The notes below the pieces were generated by a model, which did no database searches, was not told where the DNA came from, and was given only the letters and a program-made list of their open reading frames with translations. This document shows, piece by piece, positions 1-6,930 of a DNA stretch of 64,000 nt. Position numbers and translations under genes: made by a program. Origin of the DNA: JANWHQ01 sp963775275 (lineage in GTDB: Bacteria; Pseudomonadota; Alphaproteobacteria; Caulobacterales; Caulobacteraceae); assembly GCA_963775275.1 (NCBI GenBank), contig CAVZII010000005.1, forward strand, positions 806,001-870,000, given 5' to 3'. Position 1 is the stretch's first letter, and each line of letters starts with the position of its first letter.

Positions 1-1
1 G

Positions 2-757
2 GGCGCCTCCTCCCGCCTGGGATCGGACGCGATCCGCAGCTCCGAGGACGCGCTGGTGGACCTGCTGCTCGAGGCCGCGCCCCGCCACGGCTGCGCGGTG
101 CTGCTCGCCCGCTACGCCCGCGCCTATGTGGACGTGAACCGCGAGCCCTATGAGCTGGACCCCGCGATGTTCGAGGACGACCTGCCGGAGTTCGCGCGGG
201 CGCGCACGGCGCGCGTGGCCGCCGGGCTCGGCTCGATCGCGCGGCTGGTGGCCGAGGGGCGCGAGATCTACGACCGCAAGCTGACCTTCGCCGAGGCGCG
301 CCAGCGCATCGAGACGGTGCACGGGCCCTATCATCGGGCGCTCAGGACCCTGGTGGACGAGGCCCGGGCGGCGCACGGCCAGGCGGTGCTGATCGACTGG
401 CACTCCATGCCGGGCGCGGCGGCGGGACCCGGGCCGGGCGGGCGCCGGCAGGTGGACATGGTGCTGGGCGACCGGTTCGGCTCGACCTGCTCGCCGGCCC
501 TGACCGATCTGGTGGAGCGGGAGCTGGCGAGCCTGGGCTATGCGGTGGCGCGCAACGCGCCCTATGCCGGCGGCTACACCACCGAGGCCTATGGCCGGCC
601 GGTGGAGGGCGTGCACGCGCTGCAGGTGGAGATCAACCGCTCGCTCTATCTGGACGAGGCGCGCCTGGCGCCCAAGGCCGGCTTCAAGCGCCTAGCCGAG
701 GACCTGGAGCGGGTGTTCACGGCCCTGACGCGGCTGGACGGCCGGGTCCTGCACTGA
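2..757 (+). CDS. N-formylglutamate amidohydrolase family protein (5' end off window)
   Basis: The frame is open from base 2, and the residues before the first possible in-window start (GTG at 56) still fit the family, so the true start lies upstream. Family motifs are visible in order: DWHSMPG, LGDRFGSTCS, NAPYAGGYTTEAYGRP and ALQVEINRSLYLDE, which supply the metal and substrate ligands of this zinc-dependent fold. Known members hydrolyse N-formyl-L-glutamate to glutamate and formate in histidine degradation; some alphaproteobacterial paralogues have no assigned substrate. No other hut gene is visible here, so the pathway is inferred. Family assignment is secure; substrate is not. Confidence 0.85.
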   Translation, partial: GASSRLGSDAIRSSEDALVDLLLEAAPRHGCAVLLARYARAYVDVNREPYELDPAMFEDDLPEFARARTARVAAGLGSIARLVAEGREIYDRKLTFAEARQRIETVHGPYHRALRTLVDEARAAHGQAVLIDWHSMPGAAAGPGPGGRRQVDMVLGDRFGSTCSPALTDLVERELASLGYAVARNAPYAGGYTTEAYGRPVEGVHALQVEINRSLYLDEARLAPKAGFKRLAEDLERVFTALTRLDGRVLH

Positions 758-860
758 GGGGCGAGACGGCGGGCGGGCGGCGAGCCTGCCGTTTCATTCA
801 AGTCCGCTCATCCGCGATGGGCGGAACTGGGAAAGGGAACCCGGCGCCACTCGCAAGGGG

Positions 861-955
861 AACGCAGAGCTCGCAGAGAAGGTGCAAAGGACGCAGAGGG
901 GAGCCCTTGCGGACTCTGCGCGACCTCGGCGACCTCTGCATTCTCTTGGCGGAAC
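861..955. repeat. GCAGAG/CTCTGC-type imperfect palindrome
   Basis: The left half (861-905) carries repeated GCAGAG words and the right half (906-955) carries the complementary CTCTGCG/CTCTGC words, giving an imperfect palindrome. The left half is closely related, in inverted orientation, to 3171-3211 on the far side of the next gene and repeat block. No coding potential is seen. Confidence 0.5.
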
Positions 956-967
956 GCGCTCTGGCCC

Positions 968-996
968 AAAAAAAAAGCCCCGGCCGAAGCCGGGGC
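968..996 (-). terminator. Strong intrinsic terminator (minus strand)
   Basis: Read on the minus strand this is an 8-bp perfect GC stem (996-989 with 984-977) closed by a TTCG tetraloop and followed by nine consecutive T residues (976-968). It is the strongest intrinsic terminator in the window. No protein gene ends just upstream on this strand, which argues that it terminates a short RNA. Confidence 0.85.
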
Positions 997-1050
997 GTAA
1001 GTCAATAGGGAGGAAACGCCCAGGAAGGGCAGCGGCGTCAGCGACGCCGT
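968..1050 (-). ncRNA. Candidate small RNA with exposed CCUCCC motif
   Basis: About 83 nt between a well-placed sigma70-like promoter and the intrinsic terminator. On the minus strand the predicted transcript has a 5' hairpin (7-bp stem 1049-1043/1039-1033, loop 1042-1040), a second small hairpin (1030-1027/1021-1018) and an unpaired stretch at 1017-998 holding CCTCCC at 1013-1008. It ends with the UUCG-capped terminator. An accessible CCUCCC is typical of sRNAs that pair with ribosome binding sites. There is no ORF of note. The transcription start near 1050 is inferred from the -10 position. It is not matched here to a named sRNA. Confidence 0.6.
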
Positions 1051-1056
1051 GATCTC

Positions 1057-1085
1057 AAGCTAGTGTGCGGCGCACAAAATGGCAA
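1057..1085 (-). promoter_or_regulatory. Sigma70-type promoter of the candidate sRNA
   Basis: On the minus strand TTGCCA (1085-1080) and TAGCTT (1062-1057) are separated by exactly 17 nt. The -10 end also resembles the GCTANAWC-like housekeeping -10 of Caulobacter. The predicted start is around 1050, immediately before the first sRNA hairpin. Confidence 0.5.
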
Positions 1086-1099
1086 GCCGCACGTGCGAA

Positions 1100-1136
1100 G
1101 ATTTTTTCGATAACCAGCCCAGATATTTTCGATAAC
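1100..1136 (-). promoter_or_regulatory. Tandem 15-bp direct repeats upstream of the sRNA promoter
   Basis: Two copies of GTTATCGAAAAWATC on the minus strand (1136-1122 and 1114-1100) differ at one base and start 22 nt apart, about two helical turns. They end 14 nt before the -35 element, the usual place for an activator. The block is strikingly AT-rich against its surroundings. The regulator is unknown. Confidence 0.45.
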
Positions 1137-1174
1137 GTCCCAGGAATCGCCAATTTCGTAGTATTTTTAATGCA

Positions 1175-1188
1175 CTAACGCTTGTTAG
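1175..1188. promoter_or_regulatory. CTAAC-N4-GTTAG palindrome
   Basis: A perfect 5-bp inverted repeat with a 4-nt spacer lies in the AT-rich gap between the candidate sRNA and the divergent gene at 1321. Its size and symmetry resemble TetR-family operators. No TetR gene is nearby, so a role is only a suggestion. Confidence 0.3.
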
Positions 1189-1320
1189 CGTCGGTTCCGC
1201 AAATTGTTGCACCGCAAACCATCCGACGCTTTCGTCGCATCCCGGCGCCCCGGCGAGGCGAAGGCTGTTCAAGCGCGGCCGCCAATGGCCTAGAAAGGCG
1301 GGTCCGAGCCCGGCGGCCAG

Positions 1321-1953
1321 ATGATCGCAGCTCCCTTTCTCGCCCAAGCGCTCATGGCGGCGGCGCTGGCCGCGGCGCCGCCGGACGGGCCGGTCGCGAC
1401 CCAGCCGACCGGCGCCGCGCCCGCCGCGACGTCGCCGTCCGCCCCGAGCGCCGATGAGCCCAGGGCCACGACCATCGACGACCTCGTGGAGGACATGGAG
1501 ACCGCGGCGTCCGCCTCGCCGCTGGCGCCGGCGCCTGCTGCACCGCCGTCCGGACCCGGCCCTCGGCCCTACGAGGACGAGTTCCAGGTCTACGAGGCTC
1601 ACATCCTCGCCGCCGCCGAGACGGCCCAGGCCGAGCAGGGGCCGCTGGACGGCCGCTGGACCCTGGCGAGCCGCGCCGGCGGCGCCCAGCTCTACCGCTT
1701 CCAGTTCGCCGACCGTGGCCTGGGCTTCGGCCTGGCCCAAGGCGCCTGGCGCGACCTGAAGAGCATCTCGACCCGGACCGGCTCGGGCTTCATCACCAGC
1801 ATCGCCTTCGACGGGACCCAGCTGATGCTCCGCTTCGACGAGACGGGGCCGGACGACCTCGTGGTGGTCACGGTCAAGCCGTCCGGGTCGGGCTGGGCCG
1901 GGCAGCTCTGGCGCCACGGCGTGAGCGTGCCGGTGACGCTGCAGAGGAATTAG
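1321..1953 (+). CDS. Secreted or periplasmic protein of unknown function
   Basis: 210 aa. The N-terminus (MIAAPFLAQALMAAALAAAP) is hydrophobic and could be a short signal peptide. A long Pro/Ala/Ser-rich linker follows to about residue 80. The folded part is about residues 85-210, with several Trp/Phe and Gly positions and alternating beta-like patterns (for example QLYRFQFADRGLGFGLAQGAW). I recognise no family motif. The gene is divergent from the candidate sRNA, and the AT-rich block upstream probably holds its promoter. The intergenic repeat block starts directly after the stop codon. Confidence 0.6.
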   Translation: MIAAPFLAQALMAAALAAAPPDGPVATQPTGAAPAATSPSAPSADEPRATTIDDLVEDMETAASASPLAPAPAAPPSGPGPRPYEDEFQVYEAHILAAAETAQAEQGPLDGRWTLASRAGGAQLYRFQFADRGLGFGLAQGAWRDLKSISTRTGSGFITSIAFDGTQLMLRFDETGPDDLVVVTVKPSGSGWAGQLWRHGVSVPVTLQRN

Positions 1954-1958
1954 GAACG

Positions 1959-3112
1959 CCTGCACGGCCGCAGGCCGATCCGGGATCTCGTGGGCCTTGC
2001 GCACAAGATCCCGGCTCTTCGCGGCTGACGCCGCTGCGGCCGGGATGACAAGGGGGTGGTGGGCGGTGGGTCGTGGCGGTCGAAGGCGCGGCGGCGCAAA
2101 CGGCAGGGGCCGTTCGTGTCGTTCGTGTCGTTCGTGGTTCCCCTGGCGGCGTCTCGGCCGCGCCGACGCCCGCCGGATCGAACCACGAACCGCACGAAAA
2201 GCACGAACAGGCCCGCGCCCCTCTCGACAAGGGCTTGTCATCCCGCACGGCCGCAGGCCGATCCGGGATCTCGTGGGCCTTGCGCACAAGATCCCGGCTC
2301 TTCGCGGCTGACGCCGCTGCGGCCGGGATGACGAGGCGGCGGTGGGCGGTGGGTCGTGGCGGTCGAAGGCGCGGCGGCGCAAACGGCAGGGGCCGTTCGT
2401 GTCGTTCGTGTCGTTCGTGGCTCCCCTGGCGGCGTCTCGGCCGCGCCGACGCCCGTCGGATCGGACCACGAACCGCACGAACGGCACGAACAGGCCCGCG
2501 CCCCTCTCGACAAGGGCTTGTCATCCCGCACGGCCGCAGGCCGAGCCGGGATGCGACGAGGTGGCGGCGCGGGTGGTGGGCGGTGGGTCGTGGCGGTCGA
2601 AGGCGCGGCGGCGCAAACGGCAGGGGCCGTTCGTGTCGTTCGTGGTTCCCCTGGCGGCGTCTCGGCCGCGCCGACGCCCGCCGCATCGAACCACGAACCA
2701 CACGAAAAGCACGAACAGGCCCGCGCCCCTCTCGACAAGGGCTTGTCATCCTGCACGGCCGCAGGCCGAGCCGGGATCGACGAGGTGGCGGGGGCGGCGG
2801 GTGGTGGGTCGTGGCGGTCGAAGGCGCGGCGGCGCAAACGGCAGGGATCGTTCGTGTCGTTCGTGTCGTTCGTGGTTCCCCTGGCGGCGTCTCGGCCGCG
2901 CCGACGCCCGCCGGATCGAACCACGAACCGCACGAAAGGCACGAACAGGCCCGCGCCCCTCTCGACAAGGGCCTGTCATCCCGCACGGCCGCAGGCCGAT
3001 CCGGGATCTCGTGGGCCTTGCGCACAAGATCCCGGCTCTTCGCGGCTGACGCCGCTGCGGCCGGGATGACAAGGTGGCGGGGGGTGGTGGTGGGCGGTGG
3101 GTCGTGGCGGTC
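1959..3112. repeat. Nested intergenic repeat block (four full units plus partial ends)
   Basis: Units begin with a GGTGGGTCGTGGCGGTC(G)AAGG-like core at about 2071, 2354, 2588 and 2809, with a truncated one at 3102, so spacings are 283, 234, 221 and 293 bp. Each unit holds GTTCGTGTC-type 9-bp tandem repeats. Some 50 bp later comes their complement (CACGAACCGCACGAAAAGC-like), so a unit can fold into one large hairpin. Long units carry an extra palindromic cassette (GGGATCTCGTGGGCC...GGATCTTGTGCGC type) ended by CCGGGATGAC; short units have it deleted. A partial unit precedes the first full one. Apparent ORFs on both strands follow the repeat period and look non-coding. Confidence 0.8.
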
Positions 3113-3170
3113 CCGGGCTGAGATTGCGCGCCGGCGCGGTGCGCGGTTGGGGCGCGTGGACGGCCGCTTC

Positions 3171-3211
3171 GCCCTCTGCGTCCTCCGTTCTTCTCTGCGG
3201 GCTCTGCGTTG
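3171..3211. repeat. Inverted partner of the 861-905 repeat
   Basis: The CTCTGCG-rich segment is close to the reverse complement of 861-905. The two copies bracket the gene at 1321 and the repeat block. A separate CCTCTCCCCC/GGGGGGAGAGG hairpin lies at about 3274-3298, just beyond the 3' end of ptsH. Confidence 0.45.
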
Positions 3212-3309
3212 AACTTGCAGGTCGGCGCCGAGCAGCCGGGTGAAACGCCGGCGCGGCCCCCCTCTCCCGGCCTCTCCCCCTCGAGGGGGGAGAGGAGCAG
3301 CCCTTCGGC

Positions 3310-3582
3310 TCAGGCCTCTTCTTCGAAGCGGGCGGCGATGAGGTCGGCCAGGGCGGCGAGGGCGGCTTCGGCTTCGCGGCCTTCGGCCCGGAGCTCGAGG
3401 ACGCAGCCCAGGCCGGCGCCCAGCATCATCAGGCCCATGATCGAGCGGGCGTCCACGCTCGTCCCATCGCGGGTGACGGTGACCTCGGCGTCGAAGTCGG
3501 CGGCGAGCTTGACGAACTTGGCCGACGCCCGTGCGTGCAGCCCGCGCTTGTTGAGGATCTCGACCGTGCGCTCGGCGGTCAT
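3310..3582 (-). CDS. ptsH: HPr phosphocarrier protein
   Basis: 90 aa, the usual size for HPr. The phosphorylated histidine is H16 in RGLHARASAKF, and the regulatory serine is S47 in RSIMGLMML. In the alphaproteobacterial nitrogen-type PTS, HPr passes phosphate from EI (PtsP) to EIIA proteins and is phosphorylated on serine by HprK. The ATG overlaps the stop of the upstream EIIA gene by 4 bp (ATGA), so the two are translationally coupled. No EI or sugar permease gene lies in the window, which fits a regulatory rather than a sugar-transporting PTS. Confidence 0.95.
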   Translation of the reverse strand: MTAERTVEILNKRGLHARASAKFVKLAADFDAEVTVTRDGTSVDARSIMGLMMLGAGLGCVLELRAEGREAEAALAALADLIAARFEEEA

Positions 3583-3983
3583 TTCTCTCCGGCCAGCACG
3601 TAGGAGGCCACGGAGATGTACTTTCGCCCGGCGTCCTGGGCGTGGGCGACGCAGACGTCCAGGGGCTCGCGCCCGCGGATGCTGGCGAGCTTGATCAGCA
3701 TGGGCAGGTTCAGGCCCGCGATCACCTCGGCCCCGGTCTGTTCCATCACCGAGATGGCGAGGTTGGACGGCGTGCCGCCGAACATGTCGGTGAGCAGGAT
3801 CACCCCGTCGCCGTCGTTCACCCGGTCAACGGCCTTCAGGATGTCCTGGCGGCGGCGCTCCATGTCGTCCTCGGCGCCGATGCACACCGCCTCCACCGCC
3901 CGCTGGCGGCCGACGACATGCTCCATGGCGGAGACGAACTCGGCGGCCAGGCGCCCGTGGGTCACGATCACCAGGCCGATCAT
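3579..3983 (-). CDS. PTS EIIA component, mannose-type fold (regulatory)
   Basis: 134 aa from the ATG at 3983. A longer open frame exists upstream but runs antisense through hprK and lacks family similarity. The sequence begins MIGLVIVTHGRLA with phospho-acceptor H9, continues to ILLTDMFGGTPSN, and matches EIIA-Man family proteins. In alphaproteobacteria this orphan EIIA sits next to HPr, HprK and ChvGI and acts as a phosphorylation-dependent regulator rather than a sugar importer. It overlaps ptsH by 4 bp and follows hprK with a short gap. Confidence 0.92.
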   Translation of the reverse strand: MIGLVIVTHGRLAAEFVSAMEHVVGRQRAVEAVCIGAEDDMERRRQDILKAVDRVNDGDGVILLTDMFGGTPSNLAISVMEQTGAEVIAGLNLPMLIKLASIRGREPLDVCVAHAQDAGRKYISVASYVLAGEK

Positions 3984-4048
3984 GCAGTCCTGCCCAAACG
4001 CCTTCTCACACGGCTCCCCCGACTTGGGCCCATGGCAAGGGCCGGCTT

Positions 4049-4492
4049 TTACGCCGCCCGGAGGCCCTGTCCAAGGCGCATCAACGCGCGGCTGAGCTTC
4101 GCAGGCGCCGACGCGTCCAGCGCATGAAGCTTGAGCAGCGGCACCTTGACGCCCTCGATGGTGCGCCAGGCGCCTTCGGGGACGCGCTCGAGCTCGGAGG
4201 TGAAGGCCTCGCACCGCACCGCGATCGATATCTGGGCCAGGGGAAGCGAGGGCTCGCGCAGCACGCCCAGGCCCCGAAGCTCGATCAGGCCGAGCAGCCG
4301 ATCGGGCGCGCGGCCGAACAGGCGCCCGCCCGAGGCCCAGACCTGGGTGCGATCATCCGCCGCGAGCCGGAAGCCGTGCTCCAGGGCCCGCAGCATCAGG
4401 TCGGTCTTGCCCGTGCCCGACGCGCCGGAGACCAGCGCGCCGCGCCAGGCGCCGTTGATGCGGAAGGCGATCAGCCCCGAGTGCAGGATCAT
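4049..4492 (-). CDS. hprK: HPr kinase/phosphorylase, short alphaproteobacterial form
   Basis: 147 aa, only the C-terminal catalytic domain, as is normal for alphaproteobacterial HprK; Gram-positive HprK is about 310 aa. The Walker A motif GASGTGKT is at residues 23-30. The segment RGLGVLREP is the HprK family region near the HPr-contact loop. It phosphorylates the HPr serine and removes it under opposing energy states. The ATG overlaps the chvG stop codon (4489-4492), so it is co-translated with the sensor kinase and links envelope signalling to PTS state. Confidence 0.92.
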   Translation of the reverse strand: MILHSGLIAFRINGAWRGALVSGASGTGKTDLMLRALEHGFRLAADDRTQVWASGGRLFGRAPDRLLGLIELRGLGVLREPSLPLAQISIAVRCEAFTSELERVPEGAWRTIEGVKVPLLKLHALDASAPAKLSRALMRLGQGLRAA

Positions 4493-6090
4493 GCGCGCGC
4501 CTCCGGCAGGTTCACGACAAAGCGGGCGCCGATCACCCCGCCGTCGCGATCGGTGCGGTTCTCCGCCCAGATGCGGCCGCCATGGGCTTCCACGATCTGA
4601 CGGGCGATGGAAAGGCCGAGCCCCGAATGCCCGCCAAAGGCCTGCCCCTTGGGCCGGGCTGTATAGAAGCGTTCGAAGATGGTTTCGAGATTATCCGCCG
4701 GAATGCCCGGTCCTTGGTCTTCCACGAGCACCGTGGCCTGCCGTGCTGCGTGTTTCGCAGTCACTGTGACGGTCCCCTCGGCCGGGCTGAAGGAGCGGGC
4801 GTTGTCGATCAGGTTGCGGAACACCTGGCTGAGCGGGCCCTCGCGGCCGGAGACCAGGATCGGCCCGGGCGGCTCGACGAGCTCGACCGGCGGGCCGGGC
4901 GGGCCGTCGACGTAGAGGCCGACGAGCTCGGCCAGGAGCCGGCCGATGTCGAAGGCGCGCGGCTCCTCGCGCGACAGCTCCGCGTCGAGCCGCGAGGCGT
5001 TGGAGATGTCGGTCATCAGCCGGTCCAGCCGGCCGACGTCCTGCTTGAGGATGGCCAGCAGCCGGTCGCGCGAGACCGGATCCTTGACGAGGTCGAGCGT
5101 CTCGACCGCCGAGCGGATCGAGGTCAGGGGGTTGCGGATCTCGTGCGCCACGTCGGCGGCGAAGCGCTCGATGGCGTCCATCCGCTCGGAGAGGGCGTCG
5201 GTCATGGCCTGGAGCGAGCGGCCGAGGTCGCCGAGCTCGTCGCGCCGGCGCGCGATATCGGGCAGGGCGATGGCCCGGGCGCGCGAGAGGCGCACGCTGT
5301 CGGCCGCCCGCGCCAGGCGCAGCACGGGCTGGGCGATCAGCCGGGTGAGCAGGAAGGACGACAGGAGCATCACCCCGATCGCCACCAGGATGAAGGGGAT
5401 GAGGGCCCGTCGCTGGGCGGCGACGATCTTGTCGACGTCGCCGGACTCCAGCGTCAGCACGCCGAGGACCGCCTGCACCCGCTGGACCGGGATGGAGACC
5501 GAGACGACGCGATCGCCGTTCTGGGCCTTGCGCAGGCCCGCGACGGTGTAGCCCTGCAGCGCGCGGGTCAGCTCGAAGTTCAGCGCCTTGCGCGCGGCGG
5601 CGATGGTCCCGGGATTGACCGCGTCCTTGTCCTGCAGGCTCCAGCGGAACTTCAGGCCATGCGGTCCGCGCGCGGGCGGCAGGGGCCGCCACTCCACCCG
5701 GTCGGCGATCATGTAGCTGTCGGTCAGGAGCTGGCCGTGGGCGTCGAACAGGCGCACCCGCTCGGACGGCGGGATGAAGAGGAGCTGCAGGATCCGCGTG
5801 GCCTTGTCCGATTCGAGGGTCGGCTGGGGGTCGCCCACGGTGGCCGCCTCGGCCAGCTCGTTGGCGATGATCTGGCCCTGGGTGGCCAGGCCGTCGAGCC
5901 GCGCCTGGATCAGGCCGCGCCGAAGCTCGTTGAGGATCAGCGACCCGGAGACCAGGATCGCCAGGCCCAGGAGGTTGAGGGCGAGGATCAGCCGGCCGAG
6001 CCGCGAGCCCGGCCAGAACCGCCCCAGCGTCCCGATCGCGAAGCTCGTCGCCGCTCGGGGCCGGCGCCGGACGAACTTCGGATCCACCAC
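4489..6090 (-). CDS. chvG: ChvG-type sensor histidine kinase
   Basis: 533 aa. TM1 is about residues 34-54, then a periplasmic sensor of about 170 residues, TM2 about 229-249, a HAMP segment, and a dimerisation domain with H316 in the H-box AHEIRNPLTSIRS. The catalytic domain carries the N-box (NLIDNARSFSP), G1 (EDQGPGIP) and G2 (GHSGLGLSIA). ChvG/ExoS-family kinases respond to acid and cell-wall stress in Caulobacter and rhizobia. The gene is 15 nt downstream of chvI and overlaps hprK by 4 bp. I take the GTG/ATG region at 6090 as the start because it leaves the usual basic cytoplasmic N-tail. Confidence 0.95.
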   Translation of the reverse strand: MVDPKFVRRRPRAATSFAIGTLGRFWPGSRLGRLILALNLLGLAILVSGSLILNELRRGLIQARLDGLATQGQIIANELAEAATVGDPQPTLESDKATRILQLLFIPPSERVRLFDAHGQLLTDSYMIADRVEWRPLPPARGPHGLKFRWSLQDKDAVNPGTIAAARKALNFELTRALQGYTVAGLRKAQNGDRVVSVSIPVQRVQAVLGVLTLESGDVDKIVAAQRRALIPFILVAIGVMLLSSFLLTRLIAQPVLRLARAADSVRLSRARAIALPDIARRRDELGDLGRSLQAMTDALSERMDAIERFAADVAHEIRNPLTSIRSAVETLDLVKDPVSRDRLLAILKQDVGRLDRLMTDISNASRLDAELSREEPRAFDIGRLLAELVGLYVDGPPGPPVELVEPPGPILVSGREGPLSQVFRNLIDNARSFSPAEGTVTVTAKHAARQATVLVEDQGPGIPADNLETIFERFYTARPKGQAFGGHSGLGLSIARQIVEAHGGRIWAENRTDRDGGVIGARFVVNLPEARA

Positions 6091-6105
6091 GCCGGCCCTC
6101 CGCGC

Positions 6106-6810
6106 TCAGCTCTCGCGGTACCGGTATCCGACGCCGTAGAGCGTCTCGATGGCGTCGAAGTCCCCGTCGACGGTGCGGAACTTCTTGCGCATGCGCTTGA
6201 TGTGGCTGTCGATCGTGCGGTCGTCGACGTAGACCTGATCCTCGTAGGCGGCGTCCATCAGGCTGTCGCGGCTCTTCACGAAGCCGGGCCGCTGGGCCAG
6301 CGCCTGGAGCAGCAGGAACTCGGTCACCGTCAGCTTCACCGGCCTGCCTTCCCACAGGCAGTCGTGGCGGGCCGGGTCGAGGGTCAGCTTGCCGCGCTTG
6401 ATCGCCTTGGAGCCCGGCGTCCCGGCCGGGGCGCCCTCGTCCTGGTCGGGCCGGGCGCGCCGCAGCACCGCCTTGACCCGCTCGATCAGCAGCCGCTGGC
6501 TGAAGGGCTTGTGGATGTAGTCGTCGGCGCCGAGGTTGAAGCCGAGGATCTCGTCGATCTCCTCGTCCTTGGAGGTGAGCATGATCACCGGCAGGTCCGA
6601 GCTCTGGCGCAGGCGCCTCAGCACCTCCATGCCGTCCATGCGCGGCATCTTCACGTCCAGGATCGCCAGGTCCGGCGGATCGGCCTCCAGCGCCGCCAGG
6701 CCCGAAGCCCCGTCATAGAAGGACTTCACGGTGTGGCCGTGGCTTTCCAGGGCGAGCGAGACGGACGTCACGATGTTCTCGTCATCGTCCACCAAGGTGA
6801 TGTTGGCCAT
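6106..6810 (-). CDS. chvI: ChvI-type response regulator (OmpR family)
   Basis: 234 aa. The receiver domain has acidic residues D8-D10, phospho-acceptor D52 in ILDVKMPRMDG, a Thr/Ser in MLTSKD, and Lys in IHKPFS. The C-terminal winged helix (about 135-232) ends in the usual DSHIKRMRKKFR and GVGYRY signatures. It is the partner of ChvG. In Caulobacter ChvI activates envelope genes and the sRNA ChvR. It heads the chvI-chvG-hprK-EIIA-ptsH transcription unit and is divergent from the gene at 6931. Confidence 0.96.
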   Translation of the reverse strand: MANITLVDDDENIVTSVSLALESHGHTVKSFYDGASGLAALEADPPDLAILDVKMPRMDGMEVLRRLRQSSDLPVIMLTSKDEEIDEILGFNLGADDYIHKPFSQRLLIERVKAVLRRARPDQDEGAPAGTPGSKAIKRGKLTLDPARHDCLWEGRPVKLTVTEFLLLQALAQRPGFVKSRDSLMDAAYEDQVYVDDRTIDSHIKRMRKKFRTVDGDFDAIETLYGVGYRYRES

Positions 6811-6853
6811 GCAGCTGGGGCCCGCAGATCGTTGTCAGGAGAGTCTCGGTGGC

Positions 6854-6881
6854 TAGTTAGGCCGAAACGCGGCGTTTTCAA
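6854..6881 (-). promoter_or_regulatory. Candidate chvI promoter
   Basis: On the minus strand TTGAAA (6881-6876) and TAACTA (6859-6854) are 16 nt apart, and the chvI ATG is 44 nt further on. The gap shared with the divergent gene is only 120 bp, so this is the only sizeable place for the promoter. Confidence 0.35.
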
Positions 6882-6930
6882 CGCGATCTTAAAGGTTAAC
6901 GCCGCCAATGCCCCGCCGAGGGAGCCGTCG

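Noticed and set aside
1175..1195. GGAAC ... CGTT on the minus strand as an EcfG-type promoter
   Set aside because: Spacing is 13 nt; the EcfG/SigT consensus needs 16-17.
1060..3212. Several long Arg/Pro-rich ORFs on both strands
   Set aside because: They follow the intergenic repeat period, contain no domain, and arise from lack of stop codons in GC-rich repeats.
4582..6930. Open frame continuous with the 6931 gene, suggesting a 1350-aa protein
   Set aside because: The upstream part is the antisense of chvG and chvI with low-complexity composition; a good ribosome site and ATG stand at 6931.
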